Positions 12,266-22,500 of a stretch of DNA of 64,000 nt are shown here, piece by piece. The notes under the pieces are model-generated. The model was given only the letters and a program-made list of their open reading frames with translations, was not told the DNA's origin and ran no database searches. This stretch comes from Planococcus citri. Its lineage: Eukaryota > Arthropoda > Insecta > Hemiptera > Pseudococcidae. Position 1 is the first letter of the stretch. Each line of letters begins with the position of its first letter. The translations under genes were made by a program, and so were the position numbers. The stretch is taken from the NCBI RefSeq assembly GCF_950023065.1, contig NC_088679.1, forward strand, positions 73,780,001 to 73,844,000. Direction: 5' to 3'.

Positions 12266-13418
12266 TGATAGTGCATATGGCCAACCTGGTGATAACGTAC
12301 AATTAGGGTCTGCTACTGTGGTAACACTGCGTCCATCCTCGTAAGCGGAGCTCTGTCCGAGCTATGCGACAGGGAACATTGCCAGTTCGTTCTTATAGCT
12401 AGGAGAGCTAGACAACAACGTGTAGCTCCGAGCTCGTTCTCCCTGATCAAGAGGACAAAGGACAGCTCGTCATCCGCCTTCGGTTTAATTACCATTCTTC
12501 ATACGTTTTAATGAGTTAATTTACCCGTTCGCGGGAGTGTTGTTAATATACCCCATCGAGGGAGTTCGGTTAATGTTTAATATACCCCATCGTGGGAGTC
12601 TCTTGTGTTAATATACCCTTTAAGGGAGTTTGTTTTAATTACCATTAATAAATACCTTCTTATTCGTAATATCGTGTTTATTGACGTCATATCTGCAATA
12701 TTCTATCTTGTTAATACTGTGTATGCTGAGCTATCCATGCAAAACAGGTAAGTCCACATAGTGGTATATTTATTCCGTCTAAGTGGTATTTCCTGGTCTC
12801 ACCCCCCACGTGGATAAGTTAATTCTATCCGCCCCGGCGCGTATTATCTGAGATATTATATTACATTGGCGCCCAACTTTCCCCGGAAAGTTCAAATTCG
12901 AATTATCTCAAAATTTGGCATTTGGACTTAAATTTGTACACACATGACTATTCTCAAGGTGATACGAAGTACAAATTTCCCACCCTTAGGTTACTCTCAA
13001 TTCCTCTGTACTTCAAAGTATAGCGAAACCATACGCTTGTCCAAGAATACAGAGAAGCTCAGTATCTCATTCTGAGTCCCCTCAAAGAATCCATTCTCAG
13101 TGATTCTTTTAAATCCCCAATCTGTACACATGTGGTGATCAATCTCAAGGTCACGTGTGGCACAGAGTCCCCCTCCTTGTTCATTTCTCTTCTCCTAAAG
13201 AAAGAACAAGAAGGCTGTTCTCGCAGCACCCCCAAGAACGAATTTCTACTCGTTTTTCTATCTCAGAGATATCTACGAAAATCCAAGGCCACGAGCGACA
13301 GAGACCTCAATCTTGCGCTCGCCTTGAAGGTCCAATTCCTGTATCTCGTCCCTCCGACGCTGAACCCGCTCAACAGCGCGTGTTGCCCGGCGCGTATTAT
13401 CTGAGATATTATATTACA
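12266..13418 (+). mobile_element. Internally deleted LTR retrotransposon
   Basis: A putative 5' LTR runs from TGATAG (12266) to ATTACA (12865). Directly after it comes TTGGCGCCCAAC, a typical LTR-element primer-binding site starting with TGG. The final ~33 bp of the LTR (CCGGCGCGTATTATCTGAG...TTACA) recur at 13386-13418, after which the interrupted D block resumes at CAGCTAATGC. The element therefore has one near-complete LTR, ~520 bp of leader/gag-like DNA and only the tip of the 3' LTR. Open frames at 13132-13404 and 13155-13529 lie in this remnant and have no recognisable domain. The exact target duplication is unclear. Confidence 0.65.
12513..12633 (+). repeat. Four short tandem hairpin repeats inside the LTR
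   Basis: Four tandem copies of about 30 bp, each TTAATATACCC-(5-6 nt)-GGGAGT, so that ACCC pairs with GGG(A) in every copy. The loops differ (GTTCGC, CATCGA, CATCGT, TTTAA). Compensating stem preservation with loop change suggests a structured RNA or a protein-binding array in the LTR. Confidence 0.6.
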
Positions 13419-14814
13419 CAGCTAATGCTAATTTCATCGATGGCGAACTTGTGTGTTTTGATCTTCAAATTCTTCGAAAAAATTTTTGATAAGTTGATTT
13501 TTTACAGTTCTGGTAAGTTGCGTTTTTAAAGTTCTGTACATTTTATATTTATATATATTATTCAAGACAACGATTTCGTCGATTTCGCGAACTACATCAT
13601 GTCGCAAAATCGCCAATTGAGCGATTCTATGCTACATTTTGATCCCTTATTAGCATTAGATAGTGATACTACGTGTACCTTTTCTAAAGAAAAACTTATT
13701 ACGCTTTTGGAATTCGATGGCGAACGCGAACTGTGCACCAAAACCAATACAAACAACAGCTTGGCCGCCATGGATCCGTTCCTAATGCCGGACTCCAACG
13801 ACACTTTGTAATTTAAAATTTGATCAAAAGAGCGAGGCAAATGTTTTTGAAACCACTCTCAATCACTTTTAATACACCGCAAACAGATTTTCTTCGAATC
13901 GCAGCAATCACAAGCAATTAAGACAACAAAACTGAGCATTACGACAAGCTATTTTCAACAATATAGAAATACAGAACATCACTCAAAAAAATGTCAGCAA
14001 GATCGAGAAACTTATCCCAAACCAAGACTGATTGCGCTTGGATGACCCAAATTTCAACGATTCTTCAGTGAACGACTCGATCTTCTATATTGTTCCAAGC
14101 AGAATAGCGGAAATATTCTGATACAATTCGAGTTCGTGTAGAATTCAAATATCATAAATGATGCGTTGCTGCCAGCTGTGAAGAGGAGGAAGAGGAAATG
14201 GGTTCGAGCATAACAACCCTTCCAAGTTCAGGATTCCTGTATTAAAAAAGTATACTGACATTCAAAATTAGCGCGCCCTCAAAAATACCACAAACCATAA
14301 ACGACGCAATTTTTTCAATATTTCAAAGATTTGTAGGTTAATTGCGGAATCCGAGGAAGTCATATCAGAAAAATTAATCCGAAATTGGAAATCAGCTCTT
14401 CTTAAAATGAATCTCAATAAATCGTGGCTGGGCTACACGGTTCTTCAAATAGGTAGATGATAAAGCAGATTCAATCATTACCAATTTGCTCAGAAGGCCT
14501 AGATGAAGTAAGTTGAAATTTAAAATTAGCGTGTTTAAAAATACCACAGACAATACGACTGTTTCAAAACTTGTTACCTAATTAAATACCTAATCAGTGA
14601 GAATCCATGATTCACAGTATAGTTACTGTACAAATACAATGCAGGGAATTGGAATATCATAATGTTTGCTTTGCTACGCTGAGATTAGAAGGGAAAGTGG
14701 ATCAAAAAATGAACTTGAAATTTGGAATCTGCTTCTATGAAAACCCAGCAAATCATACTTAGGTCGTATCAACTTTCTCAAGACAATGGAAAACAATGAA
14801 AACGTGAACTCAGG
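13419..14814 (+). repeat. Higher-order repeat array, segment 4
   Basis: Starts with the remainder of a D block, then a copy of the start exon (13599). It switches at about 13812 into the middle of an A unit (GATCAAAAGAGCG). B donor (weak, GTATAC) at 14250; C donor at 14508. The C block is fused by deletion to the tail of a D block at about 14575, a junction also present at about 49028. Confidence 0.82.
13599..13811 (+). pseudogene. Start-exon copy 1, truncated
   Basis: Begins MSQNRQLSDSMLHFDPLLAL and ends MPDSNDTL followed at once by TAA, because the sequence jumps to another part of the array exactly where the second copy continues into its donor. It differs from the 15512 copy by only a few substitutions over 70 codons. 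The shared upstream leader contains TTATATTTATATATAT. The truncation removes the splice site, so this copy is probably dead. Confidence 0.6.
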
Positions 14815-15427
14815 GCCGGATTAAGCCTGTTTTAGGAGTCCATCTTGATCGGAATCGGAGCACCTTATCGATGACGTCATAACACTATTTCTCGATGTTT
14901 TTTTTTCAAAGTCTTATTAGAAATTAGTATTAGAACTATTAGAAGTTTTTAAATTTTAATAGTATAGAAATTTTTCAACTTCTTGTAGAAATAAATGAAT
15001 TATGTATGAGTAATGTAAGTCTAAGTACACTTCGATATTGATTTGAGTTGAGTATGTAATTTTAATTTCTCAAAATTTTTAATGAGCACATATGTGTTTC
15101 AAAATGTTTACAATTTTATTCTGTTCAAAATGGGTTTTTATACCCAAAGGCTCGCCGTTTAGTTTACCTTTCAAAGTTTCAAAATTCATTAAAGCTCAGA
15201 ATTCAAAGTTGTAAAAACCTGTGATGCAGAGTAAAAATCTAAAAATCAAACTTTGGGGCTTGAGCTTTAATGAATTCTAAATAGTAAATGCTAGCACCTT
15301 TGGATAAAAAACTATTTTGATTTTTGAATTTGAACAGAATAAAATATTCTGAACATTTTGGTATCACCTTGGTATGTGATGTGTTCACTAAAAATTTCGA
15401 GATTTCGTAATTTCAATTCAAAGTAAG
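14815..15427. mobile_element. Non-array insertion with a long imperfect foldback
   Basis: Starts near GGCCGGATTAAGCC. Most of 15055-15200 is an imperfect inverted copy of 15260-15425: TTCATTAAAGCTCA against TGAGCTTTAATGAA, TTTTATTCTGTTCAAA against its complement, CCAAAGG against CCTTTGG. The centre is near 15220. No coding frame was seen. Probably a non-autonomous foldback element; its ends and target duplication are not clear. Confidence 0.55.
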
Positions 15428-15456
15428 CAGTTGATTTTTTAAAGTTCTGTACATTT

Positions 15457-15480
15457 TATATTTATATATATCATTCAAGA
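15457..15480 (+). promoter_or_regulatory. TATA-like stretch upstream of the start exon
   Basis: TTATATTTATATATAT followed by TCATTCAAGAC, 32-55 bases before the ATG at 15512. It is conserved before the other start-exon copy (about 13545-13567). The order (TATA-like, then a pyrimidine-A initiator-like site, short leader, ATG) would suit a core promoter, but AT-rich DNA gives such matches by chance. Confidence 0.3.
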
Positions 15481-15511
15481 CAACGATTTCGTCGATTTCG
15501 CGAACTACATC

Positions 15512-15745
15512 ATGTCGCAAAATCGCCAATTGAGCGATTCTATGCTACATTTTGATCCCTTATTAGCATTAGATAGTGATATTACGTGTAACTTTTCTAA
15601 AGAAAAACTTATTACGCCTTTGGAATTCGATGGCGAACGCGAACTGTGCACCAAAACCAATACAAACAACAGCTTGGCCGCCATGGATCCGTTCCTAATG
15701 CCGGACTCCAACGACAGTTTGATCCAGAAGACCCGTATCATAAAA
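15512..15745 (+). CDS. Start exon of the array gene, in frame with the VQKTRIKK micro-block
   Basis: ATG to splice donor is 234 bases, 78 codons, phase 0. It begins MSQNRQLSDSMLHFDPLLAL, runs through an acidic and polar stretch (DPFLMPDSNDS) and ends LIQKTRIIK before GTAAGT at 15746. In other A copies the place of this exon body is taken by the unique cassette, and IQKTRIIK by VQKTRIKK. This confirms the reading frame of the micro-block and suggests it is the 3' end of an exon. No known domain in the exon body. Reading through the donor gives only two more codons before a stop. Function unknown; a BTB-family N-terminus is possible from context. Confidence 0.5.
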
Positions 15746-15797
15746 GTAAGTTGAAATTTAAAATTAGTACGCTTGAAAACACCACAAATTATACGTA
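15746..15797 (+). repeat. A-block downstream part (array segment 5)
   Basis: GTAAGTTGAAATTTAAAATT and the following GTACGCTTGAAAACACC are typical of A blocks. The array then stops at a non-array segment that is also found at 52753. Confidence 0.75.
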
Positions 15798-16325
15798 AAC
15801 TGAATTCGGACATCAAGTTTTTCGGTTTTTCTTTTCTTTTCCCCAATGGAGAAATAGGTTATTCGCTATAATGTGAATATTTATTCAAGCTATTTTCCAA
15901 ATTATTTTGGTCTGCAAAAAATACATTTCAAATAGCAAATTGAAAACGCTCGATTTAGACAGTTTTTTTTACAAACATTTATAAAAATGTTGGAAAAACG
16001 ATAATACGAATACTCGAAATATTCAAAATTTAAAATTATTCGAATATATTACCTATTTGGGGTTTTCAATACTTAATCCGACACATATTAAATTTACTTA
16101 TTTATTGATCGATGGATTGGATTTCGGATATGCCTCATTTACTCACCTGAAACACAACATAAACAAATCATTTAGATAACTTCAAAGATGAATAAACAAT
16201 TAATAAATATATCATACGCGTATCATAGAAGTCTACTTCAATTTATAATATTCCATATTCCTAGCGAAAAATTAAAGAATCTACTCGGTTGTCCTTTCAA
16301 CACCCTGAAAATAGAGAATACCCAA
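15798..16325 (+). repeat. Non-array segment duplicated at 52753-53269
   Basis: From AAACTGAATTCGGACATC to CAACACCCTGAAAA this ~510-bp stretch is about 90 percent identical by eye to 52753-53269. In both places it follows an A-block donor by the same ~50 bases, so the two loci share one ancestral insertion or one block duplication. It contains an open frame (16188-16442) that is broken in the other copy, so I do not call a gene. Confidence 0.7.
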
Positions 16326-16610
16326 TTGCACAGCTCAAAACTCTATTCCGTTTCTCAGAATTTGTCATTTTACCCAACAGCCAAAAAAAACTTCAAATTG
16401 AACGCGTGGGAAGAATATTCCACGAATATAGTACGTACGTAGGTACACTTTAATACCCTTCCATTAGGTTCGGAAATCGGAAATTCTCAGAGTTAATTCA
16501 TGAGTACAAAATAGGTAATTGATTGTCGATGTCGAATATTCGAATCGTTAAATATTGAACCAGCTAAATTACAGGTAGGCCCGCCACAGTTTATTCATTT
16601 TCTGTTGGTA
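16326..16610 (+). other. Unassigned AT-rich stretch
   Basis: No homology to the array or to known genes is visible. It holds the rest of the weak open frame ending at 16442 and short GTACGTAGGTAC-type tracts. Confidence 0.5.
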
Positions 16611-17880
16611 TAGGTGTACCTGGGTAATTCTCAGAAAAAGGTAAAATTCGTGTACATGGCAAATTTCTCAACGGTTTTAGCATGCATTTTTTTTTTTTTT
16701 TTTTTGGTCCATTCAAGAATGACCCCGCACACATTTCACACATGGTATTGAGGTTTTTAGACCCTCCTTTCATTGGTGTACATTTGATTTTATACCCCAA
16801 ATGTCCTTCGACTTGGCTGTCACACATCATGTTTTTGAAAATGAATGTTATAAAGTGTCATGAACTTCATTTTTTTTTGGAAAAATTGACACATTCTCAT
16901 TATCATAGAACATGAAGGTCTCTTATTGTGCAAATTGCAATTGCAATAAGTCTATAGGAAGCTCACAATTCACATTTGAAAACTGTCACACACTTTTTTC
17001 GCAAATTTTCGAGCAATTTTCAATTATTTTTAGTAGTTTCCCAATCCAACATTTTTTTCTGGTGAGTGGCTGCACTGGTTCACTGTTCTCATAGAAATGT
17101 TACCCCGCACCGTTCTTTTTAAAAACTACATTACAGCTCGTTCTGATCGTACTTATCTGTGAAGTTTTGATATTTCGCAAAATCTGTGTCCTTCGGCTTG
17201 GTGTTTTCATTAACCCCAATGAACCCGTCAAAACCAATAATTGAGCACGGGAAGTTATTCTACATGATAAGTACACATTTATTACGTGTTAAAAATCGAA
17301 TAATGTCCAGTAGGTAAGGCAAGAAACGAAAAAACGTTGAGATTGTCCTTCGGCTTGTCCAGCGCCCATTTGTCCTTCGACTTGGCCAAATTTCAGACAG
17401 CTGTACTTTTATCGCGCTAGTCGGCATATTACAGGATAATACAAGCAAAATTTTACATTTTCTCCCTCCCCACACTTCACCTCTACCCCTACCAAAAAAA
17501 TAAGTCCAGATTCGAACTCTGCGGCCCGAAAAACATAAATCGACATATTACACGATAATATAAGCAAAATTTGACATTTTCCCCCTCCCCACGCCTCACC
17601 CTCCACCTCTACAAAAAAAATAACTCCAGATTCGAATTCTACGACCTTAAAAACATGTCAATCGACATATTACACATCGATGAGGGTCGAATTCTAATTA
17701 TTGCCGTTTTAGGGGGGCCAGGGTCCTCAGTGGGGGGGATTGAATTGAGGCCAACACTGGAAAAGGGATCTGGGACACATATACAAATGATTCCCACTTG
17801 AAATTTTCCAAAAAAATGATTTTCGTTTTTCAAAATTATGCATATCAAAATCGACCCTTTTTCTGAGAATTACCCACCTA
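16611..17880. mobile_element. Non-autonomous DNA element with ~25-bp terminal inverted repeats
   Basis: The left end carries TGGGTAATTCTCAGAAAAAG; the right end carries the reverse complement (CTTTTTCTGAGAATTACCCA). TAGGTG begins one end and CACCTA closes the other. The array D tail resumes right after (CCTACAATGCAGAG). Inside are three or four copies of TCCTTCG(A/G)CTTGG (near 16804, 17190, 17347, 17373) and a ~120-bp tandem duplication. No transposase frame. Confidence 0.65.
17418..17675 (+). repeat. Two-copy ~120-bp tandem repeat
   Basis: Unit: TCGGCATATTACAGGATAAT...CCCTCCCCACAC...CAGATTCGAACTCTG, repeated once at about 17541 with roughly 85 percent identity, and a third partial start (TCGACATATTACAC) near 17662. 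Open frames here are by-products of the repeat. Confidence 0.7.
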
Positions 17881-18583
17881 CCTACAATGCAGAGAATTGG
17901 AATATCAATATTAGTAATACTTGCTTTGCTGCATTGAGATTAGAAAGGAAGGAAGACCATGAAGAAACATCTTTGACAGTAATGACAGTAGATAGGTTCA
18001 GAAGACCCGTATCAAAAAAGTAAGTTGAAATTCAAAATTAGCACGTTTGAAAACACCGTAACCGTAAATTATAAATGAAGGGATTCTTTCAATATTTTCT
18101 ATATTAATTTGTAGAGTATAATTGCACAGCCCAAGTAACTTCTATCCAGACAATGAGTTGAAATTTGAAATCAGCACATTGAGAACGTGACAAACGATAT
18201 GCCAAGTCAATTTGTAATTTCAAAGTTGATCGAAAGAGTGGAGTAATTTTTTTTGAGGTTACTCCCAATAAGGCTATACATTTAATACACCGCAAACAAA
18301 TTTTCTTCGAGTTGCAGCAATCACGAGCAATTGTACTATCTACTTACAAAACTGGTCATTACGATAACAAATTTTCAACAGTGAAAATACATAGAAAAGC
18401 ATACTACCCAAAAAAATTTCAGCAAAATTGGAAAACTTAAACCCAATTAAACCAAGACTGATTATGCTTGGAATGACCCAGAATTTCAACAATTCCTCAG
18501 CAAGCGACTCAATCTTGGATATTGTTCCAGAGCAAAATGCCAGACTGATACAATTCCAGTTCGTTCTTAAAGTTCAGAATTCC
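17881..18583 (+). repeat. Higher-order repeat array, segment 6
   Basis: D tail, then A block with donor at 18020, then the A2 and KPRLIMLGMTQNFNNSSASD monomers, up to the first half of a B block (GTTCAGAATTCC) which is split by the following LTR. The frame SSASDSILDIVP is in several other units too. Confidence 0.82.
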
Positions 18584-19536
18584 TGTAGCATAAGTACCCC
18601 TCGCTATCATGGGATAGGCAGCACTTGCTACGTAGATTCAATGATCCTACGTCAGAGCTGAAATCTAGAGTGGGAAACTGAAAAGCTTATGACGCTAGGT
18701 ACTTACCTACCTAGGAGTTGGTAGAATTCTATTCGAGCCAATGTATAGAACGTGTTCGTTCGACCGCTTTATTTTTTCCTTTCTTTTTTCAATTTCTATT
18801 TGCAATGTAAATTGTGATATATTCGAACAATAATTTACTTTCAATTAAATGATTTAATATTCGCGTCGCGAGTTATTATTTGACCAAATGGACTAATTTT
18901 ACTTTTGGTACGAGTATTGAATCAAATGGAGTGAGTATTTGCATCGAGTACACCGGCTAGGCAGAGGCAAAAGCCTCATGCCAGTTCCAGTCAGCATGTA
19001 GGTCTTTCTTCATTTTTAGGTTTTGAGATAGCCAAGGAAAATGGCTCCGATTGAAATTTAATTATATATGTAATCAAGGTAATGGTTTTGAAATTAAGTT
19101 CCAATTAAGATGGTCCATGTAAGGACTTGTAGGACCTAATTAATCAATTTAGATAATCTTGGAATAGATTTAAAAGGACAGTACCATATCTTGTTTCGAA
19201 CTACCTAGAGTTTGAAACGTGAGTAATTAATGAATTACAATTCGAATTACCTAGATATAATTAGGACAAGTCCAAAACATGCTTGTTTATATAGGCTCTG
19301 CCTATTTTGTACATAGTGTATTATTCTCCCCTCTTTTTTGGTGTTTTGATTGTTCACTCGAAAGCTATCATCGTGAATAATTTATCGAGCTTTATTTTAT
19401 GTTACATAGGTAGGTTTTATTTCTTCCTATTTACCCATCCCATTATTCCAAATATGTAAATCCTTTACAGCTATTCCACTCACTACTTTCCCTAGTCTAA
19501 AATATTTCCTATATTTCCCTAAATACCTATGCAACA
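18584..19536 (+). mobile_element. Solo LTR with 5-bp target-site duplication
   Basis: 953 bp beginning TGTAGCATAAG and ending ATGCAACA, flanked on both sides by ATTCC (18579-18583 and 19537-19541). Removing it and one ATTCC restores GTTCAGAATTCC-CTTATTAAAAAAG, the consensus of the B block, so the boundaries are secure. No coding frame. A solo LTR arises by recombination between the two LTRs of a full element. Confidence 0.85.
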
Positions 19537-22500
19537 ATTCCCTTATTAAAAAAGTAAGTTGACATTCAAAATTAGCGCGCTCGGAAATACCACAAACCAT
19601 AAACGAAGCCCAACTTTTTCAATATTTCAAAAATTTGTAGGTTGATTGTGAGTTCCGAGGAACTCAGTATCAGAAAAATGAATCTGAAATTTGAAATCAG
19701 CTCTTCTGAAGTGAAACCTCAATGAATTATGGGTCACACGATTCTTTAAATAGGCTAAGACGAAATTCCACAATAATAGACCGATAATCAGTTCAGAGGC
19801 CTGTATTAATGAAGTAAGTTGAAATTTAAAAATTAACACATTTAAAAACACCACAGACTATATACGACTATTCCAAAATTTTAAAAATTGGTGACTCGAT
19901 TGTGAGACCCCAAGAATTACAACTTTTTTCAATTCAATACAAAACCAAACAAACCGTACGACACTGAAGGAAGTTATTAAGGTTCAGAAGATCCGTATCA
20001 AAAAAGTAAGTTGGAATTTAAAATTGGTACGCTTGAAAACACCGAAAATTGTATGTAAACTACGTCATGATTTCTTCAATTTTTACCAAGAATTTATAGA
20101 GTAATTGCACAGCCCAAAGTAGCTTCTACCAAAATGATGAGTTGAAATTTGAAATCAGCACTATTGAGAACGTGACAAACGATATAATACCTACAGGATA
20201 TCAAGTCAATTTGTACGTTTAAAAGTTTACCAAAACAGTGGGGTAAATATTTTTGAAATTGGATACTCTCTATTACCCTTAATATATACACCGCAAACAG
20301 ATTTTCTTCGAGTTGCAGCAATCATGCGCAATTACAACTACCAAAGTACCAAACTGAGCATTACGACAACAACTTTCCAACACAAAATCGGAAAACCTAA
20401 ACCAAAACCGTCTAAGACTGATTAGACTTGGAATGACCCAAATTTCAACGATTCTTCAGCGAGCGACTCAATTTTGGATACTGCTCCAAGCTTTTCAACA
20501 CAAAATCGGAAAACTTAAACCAAAACCAAGACTGATAAGACTTGGAATGACCCAAAATTTTAACAATTCTTCAGCAAGCGACTCGATTTCGGATATTGTT
20601 CCAAGCAGAATGCCGAAAATTTACTGATGCAATTCAAGTTGGTAAAATTCAAATATCATTATGTCTGCTTTGCTGCACTATAAAGAGGAGAATGATGACA
20701 AGGGGAGAATCGACAATAAGTTCCGTACAAAAAAGTTCGGGTTGCCCGTACCTATATTTAAAAAGTAAGTTGATATTTTTAAAATTTGCGCGCTCGAAAA
20801 CACCACAATCCACAAACGACTCAATTTTTTCAATTATCAAAAATTTGTAAGTTGATTGTGGGGTCCGATGAATTCGGTATCAGAAAAATGAATTCGAAAT
20901 GTGAAATCAGCTCTTCTGAAACCTCAATAAATCACCAGTCCCACGATTCTTCAAACAGGCTGAAAATAATCTCACTAATAGGTTAATTTGTTCAGAAGGC
21001 CCGTATTAATGAAGTAAGTTTAAATTTAAAATTAGTACGTTTAAAAACACCACAGACGATACGACCGTTTCAAAGTTTTAAAAATTGGTGGGCCAATTGT
21101 GAGGACGAAGAACTACTGAAAAATGTCTCACATTTTACATTCGGACAAAACTCAGCAGTCAGTAATTTTTTTTACAGATTCTGTAGCTGATCTAATTTTA
21201 TCGATTCTTCAGTAACTTATTCCGGAATTACTCTGACACAAAAACGATGAAAATTCGCCGAATCATCAGTGAAAATCTGAATGGCCATGCAATTATTGCA
21301 TCAATAATGGTTGAAAATGGTTCACTGACCTAGCGAATTTTCATTCGATGGGAGTAGAAATGTCAGCGAGGGAGTAGATTTTTAATATTTGATACTCAAA
21401 ACTGACGCAAATCTGCTCATTAAATAATCAGTGATAATCCATTGATTCACAGTGTATATCTACTCGGGCAATAATGCAGAGAACCGGAATATCATTGGAA
21501 TTTCTTTGCTTTGCTGAGATTAGAAGAGAAAGCTGATCAAAAAATGAATTTGAAATTGGGAATCAGCTTCTCTGAAGACCCAATAAATCATACCAAAGGT
21601 CAAGCAATACAGAACGTAAGAAATTTCGGTCCAGAAGACCCGTATCAAAAGTAAGTTGAAATTTAAAATTAGTACGCTTGAAATCACTACAAAATTGCAA
21701 ACGACAGGATCTCATAAATTTTTTTAAAGATTTGTAGAGTACTTAAGTACTTAATTGCACAGTCCAGTAGCTTCTATCAAGACAATGAGTTGAAATTTTA
21801 AATCAGCACCATTGCTGAGAACGTGACAAACGATATGCCATGTCACTTTGTAATTTCAAAGTTTACCAACAGAGTGGTGTAAATATTTTTGAAATTACTC
21901 TCAATTACCTTCAATACCTACACCGCAAACAGGTTTTCTTCGAATTGCTGCAATCACGAGCAATCAGATTACAAAACTGGTCATCACGACAAGAAATTTT
22001 CAACAATGGAAATATGTAGAAAGAACATCACTCAAAAAAATGTCAGCAAGATCGGAAAACTTGGACCCAAACCAAGACAGATTGGACTTGGAAGTTGGAA
22101 TGACTCAAATTTCAACGATTCTTCAGTGAACGTCTCAAACTGGATATTGCTTCCAAGCAAAATGGTGGAAATTTACTGATACAATTAGGTAAGTTGAAAT
22201 TTAAAATTCGCGCGCTCGAAAATAACACAAACCACAAACGACGCAATTTTATCAATATTTCAAAAATTCGCAGATTGATTGTGGGGTCCGAGGAACTTGT
22301 ATCAGATAAATGAAATAATACGAGTATTATTTAAATCATCGGTATTTTTACAGTTCACCAAAATTAATGTAGTAGAATTTTCCCCTTCAGGTGCTGAGAT
22401 CGCAGAACAAAACTGTATTCAAGTTTATTCGATAAGTGTAAAAAAATGGAGACAGTTAATTTTTTCAAATTTTCACAATTGATCGCGTTACATGAAATGA

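Noticed and set aside
13132..13529. Two overlapping plus-strand frames of 90 and 124 codons
   Set aside because: They lie in the leader/gag remnant of the deleted LTR element; two different frames open in the same place and neither shows a zinc knuckle or other gag motif.
16188..16442. 84-codon frame
   Set aside because: The duplicated segment at 53139 breaks the frame, and there is no domain.
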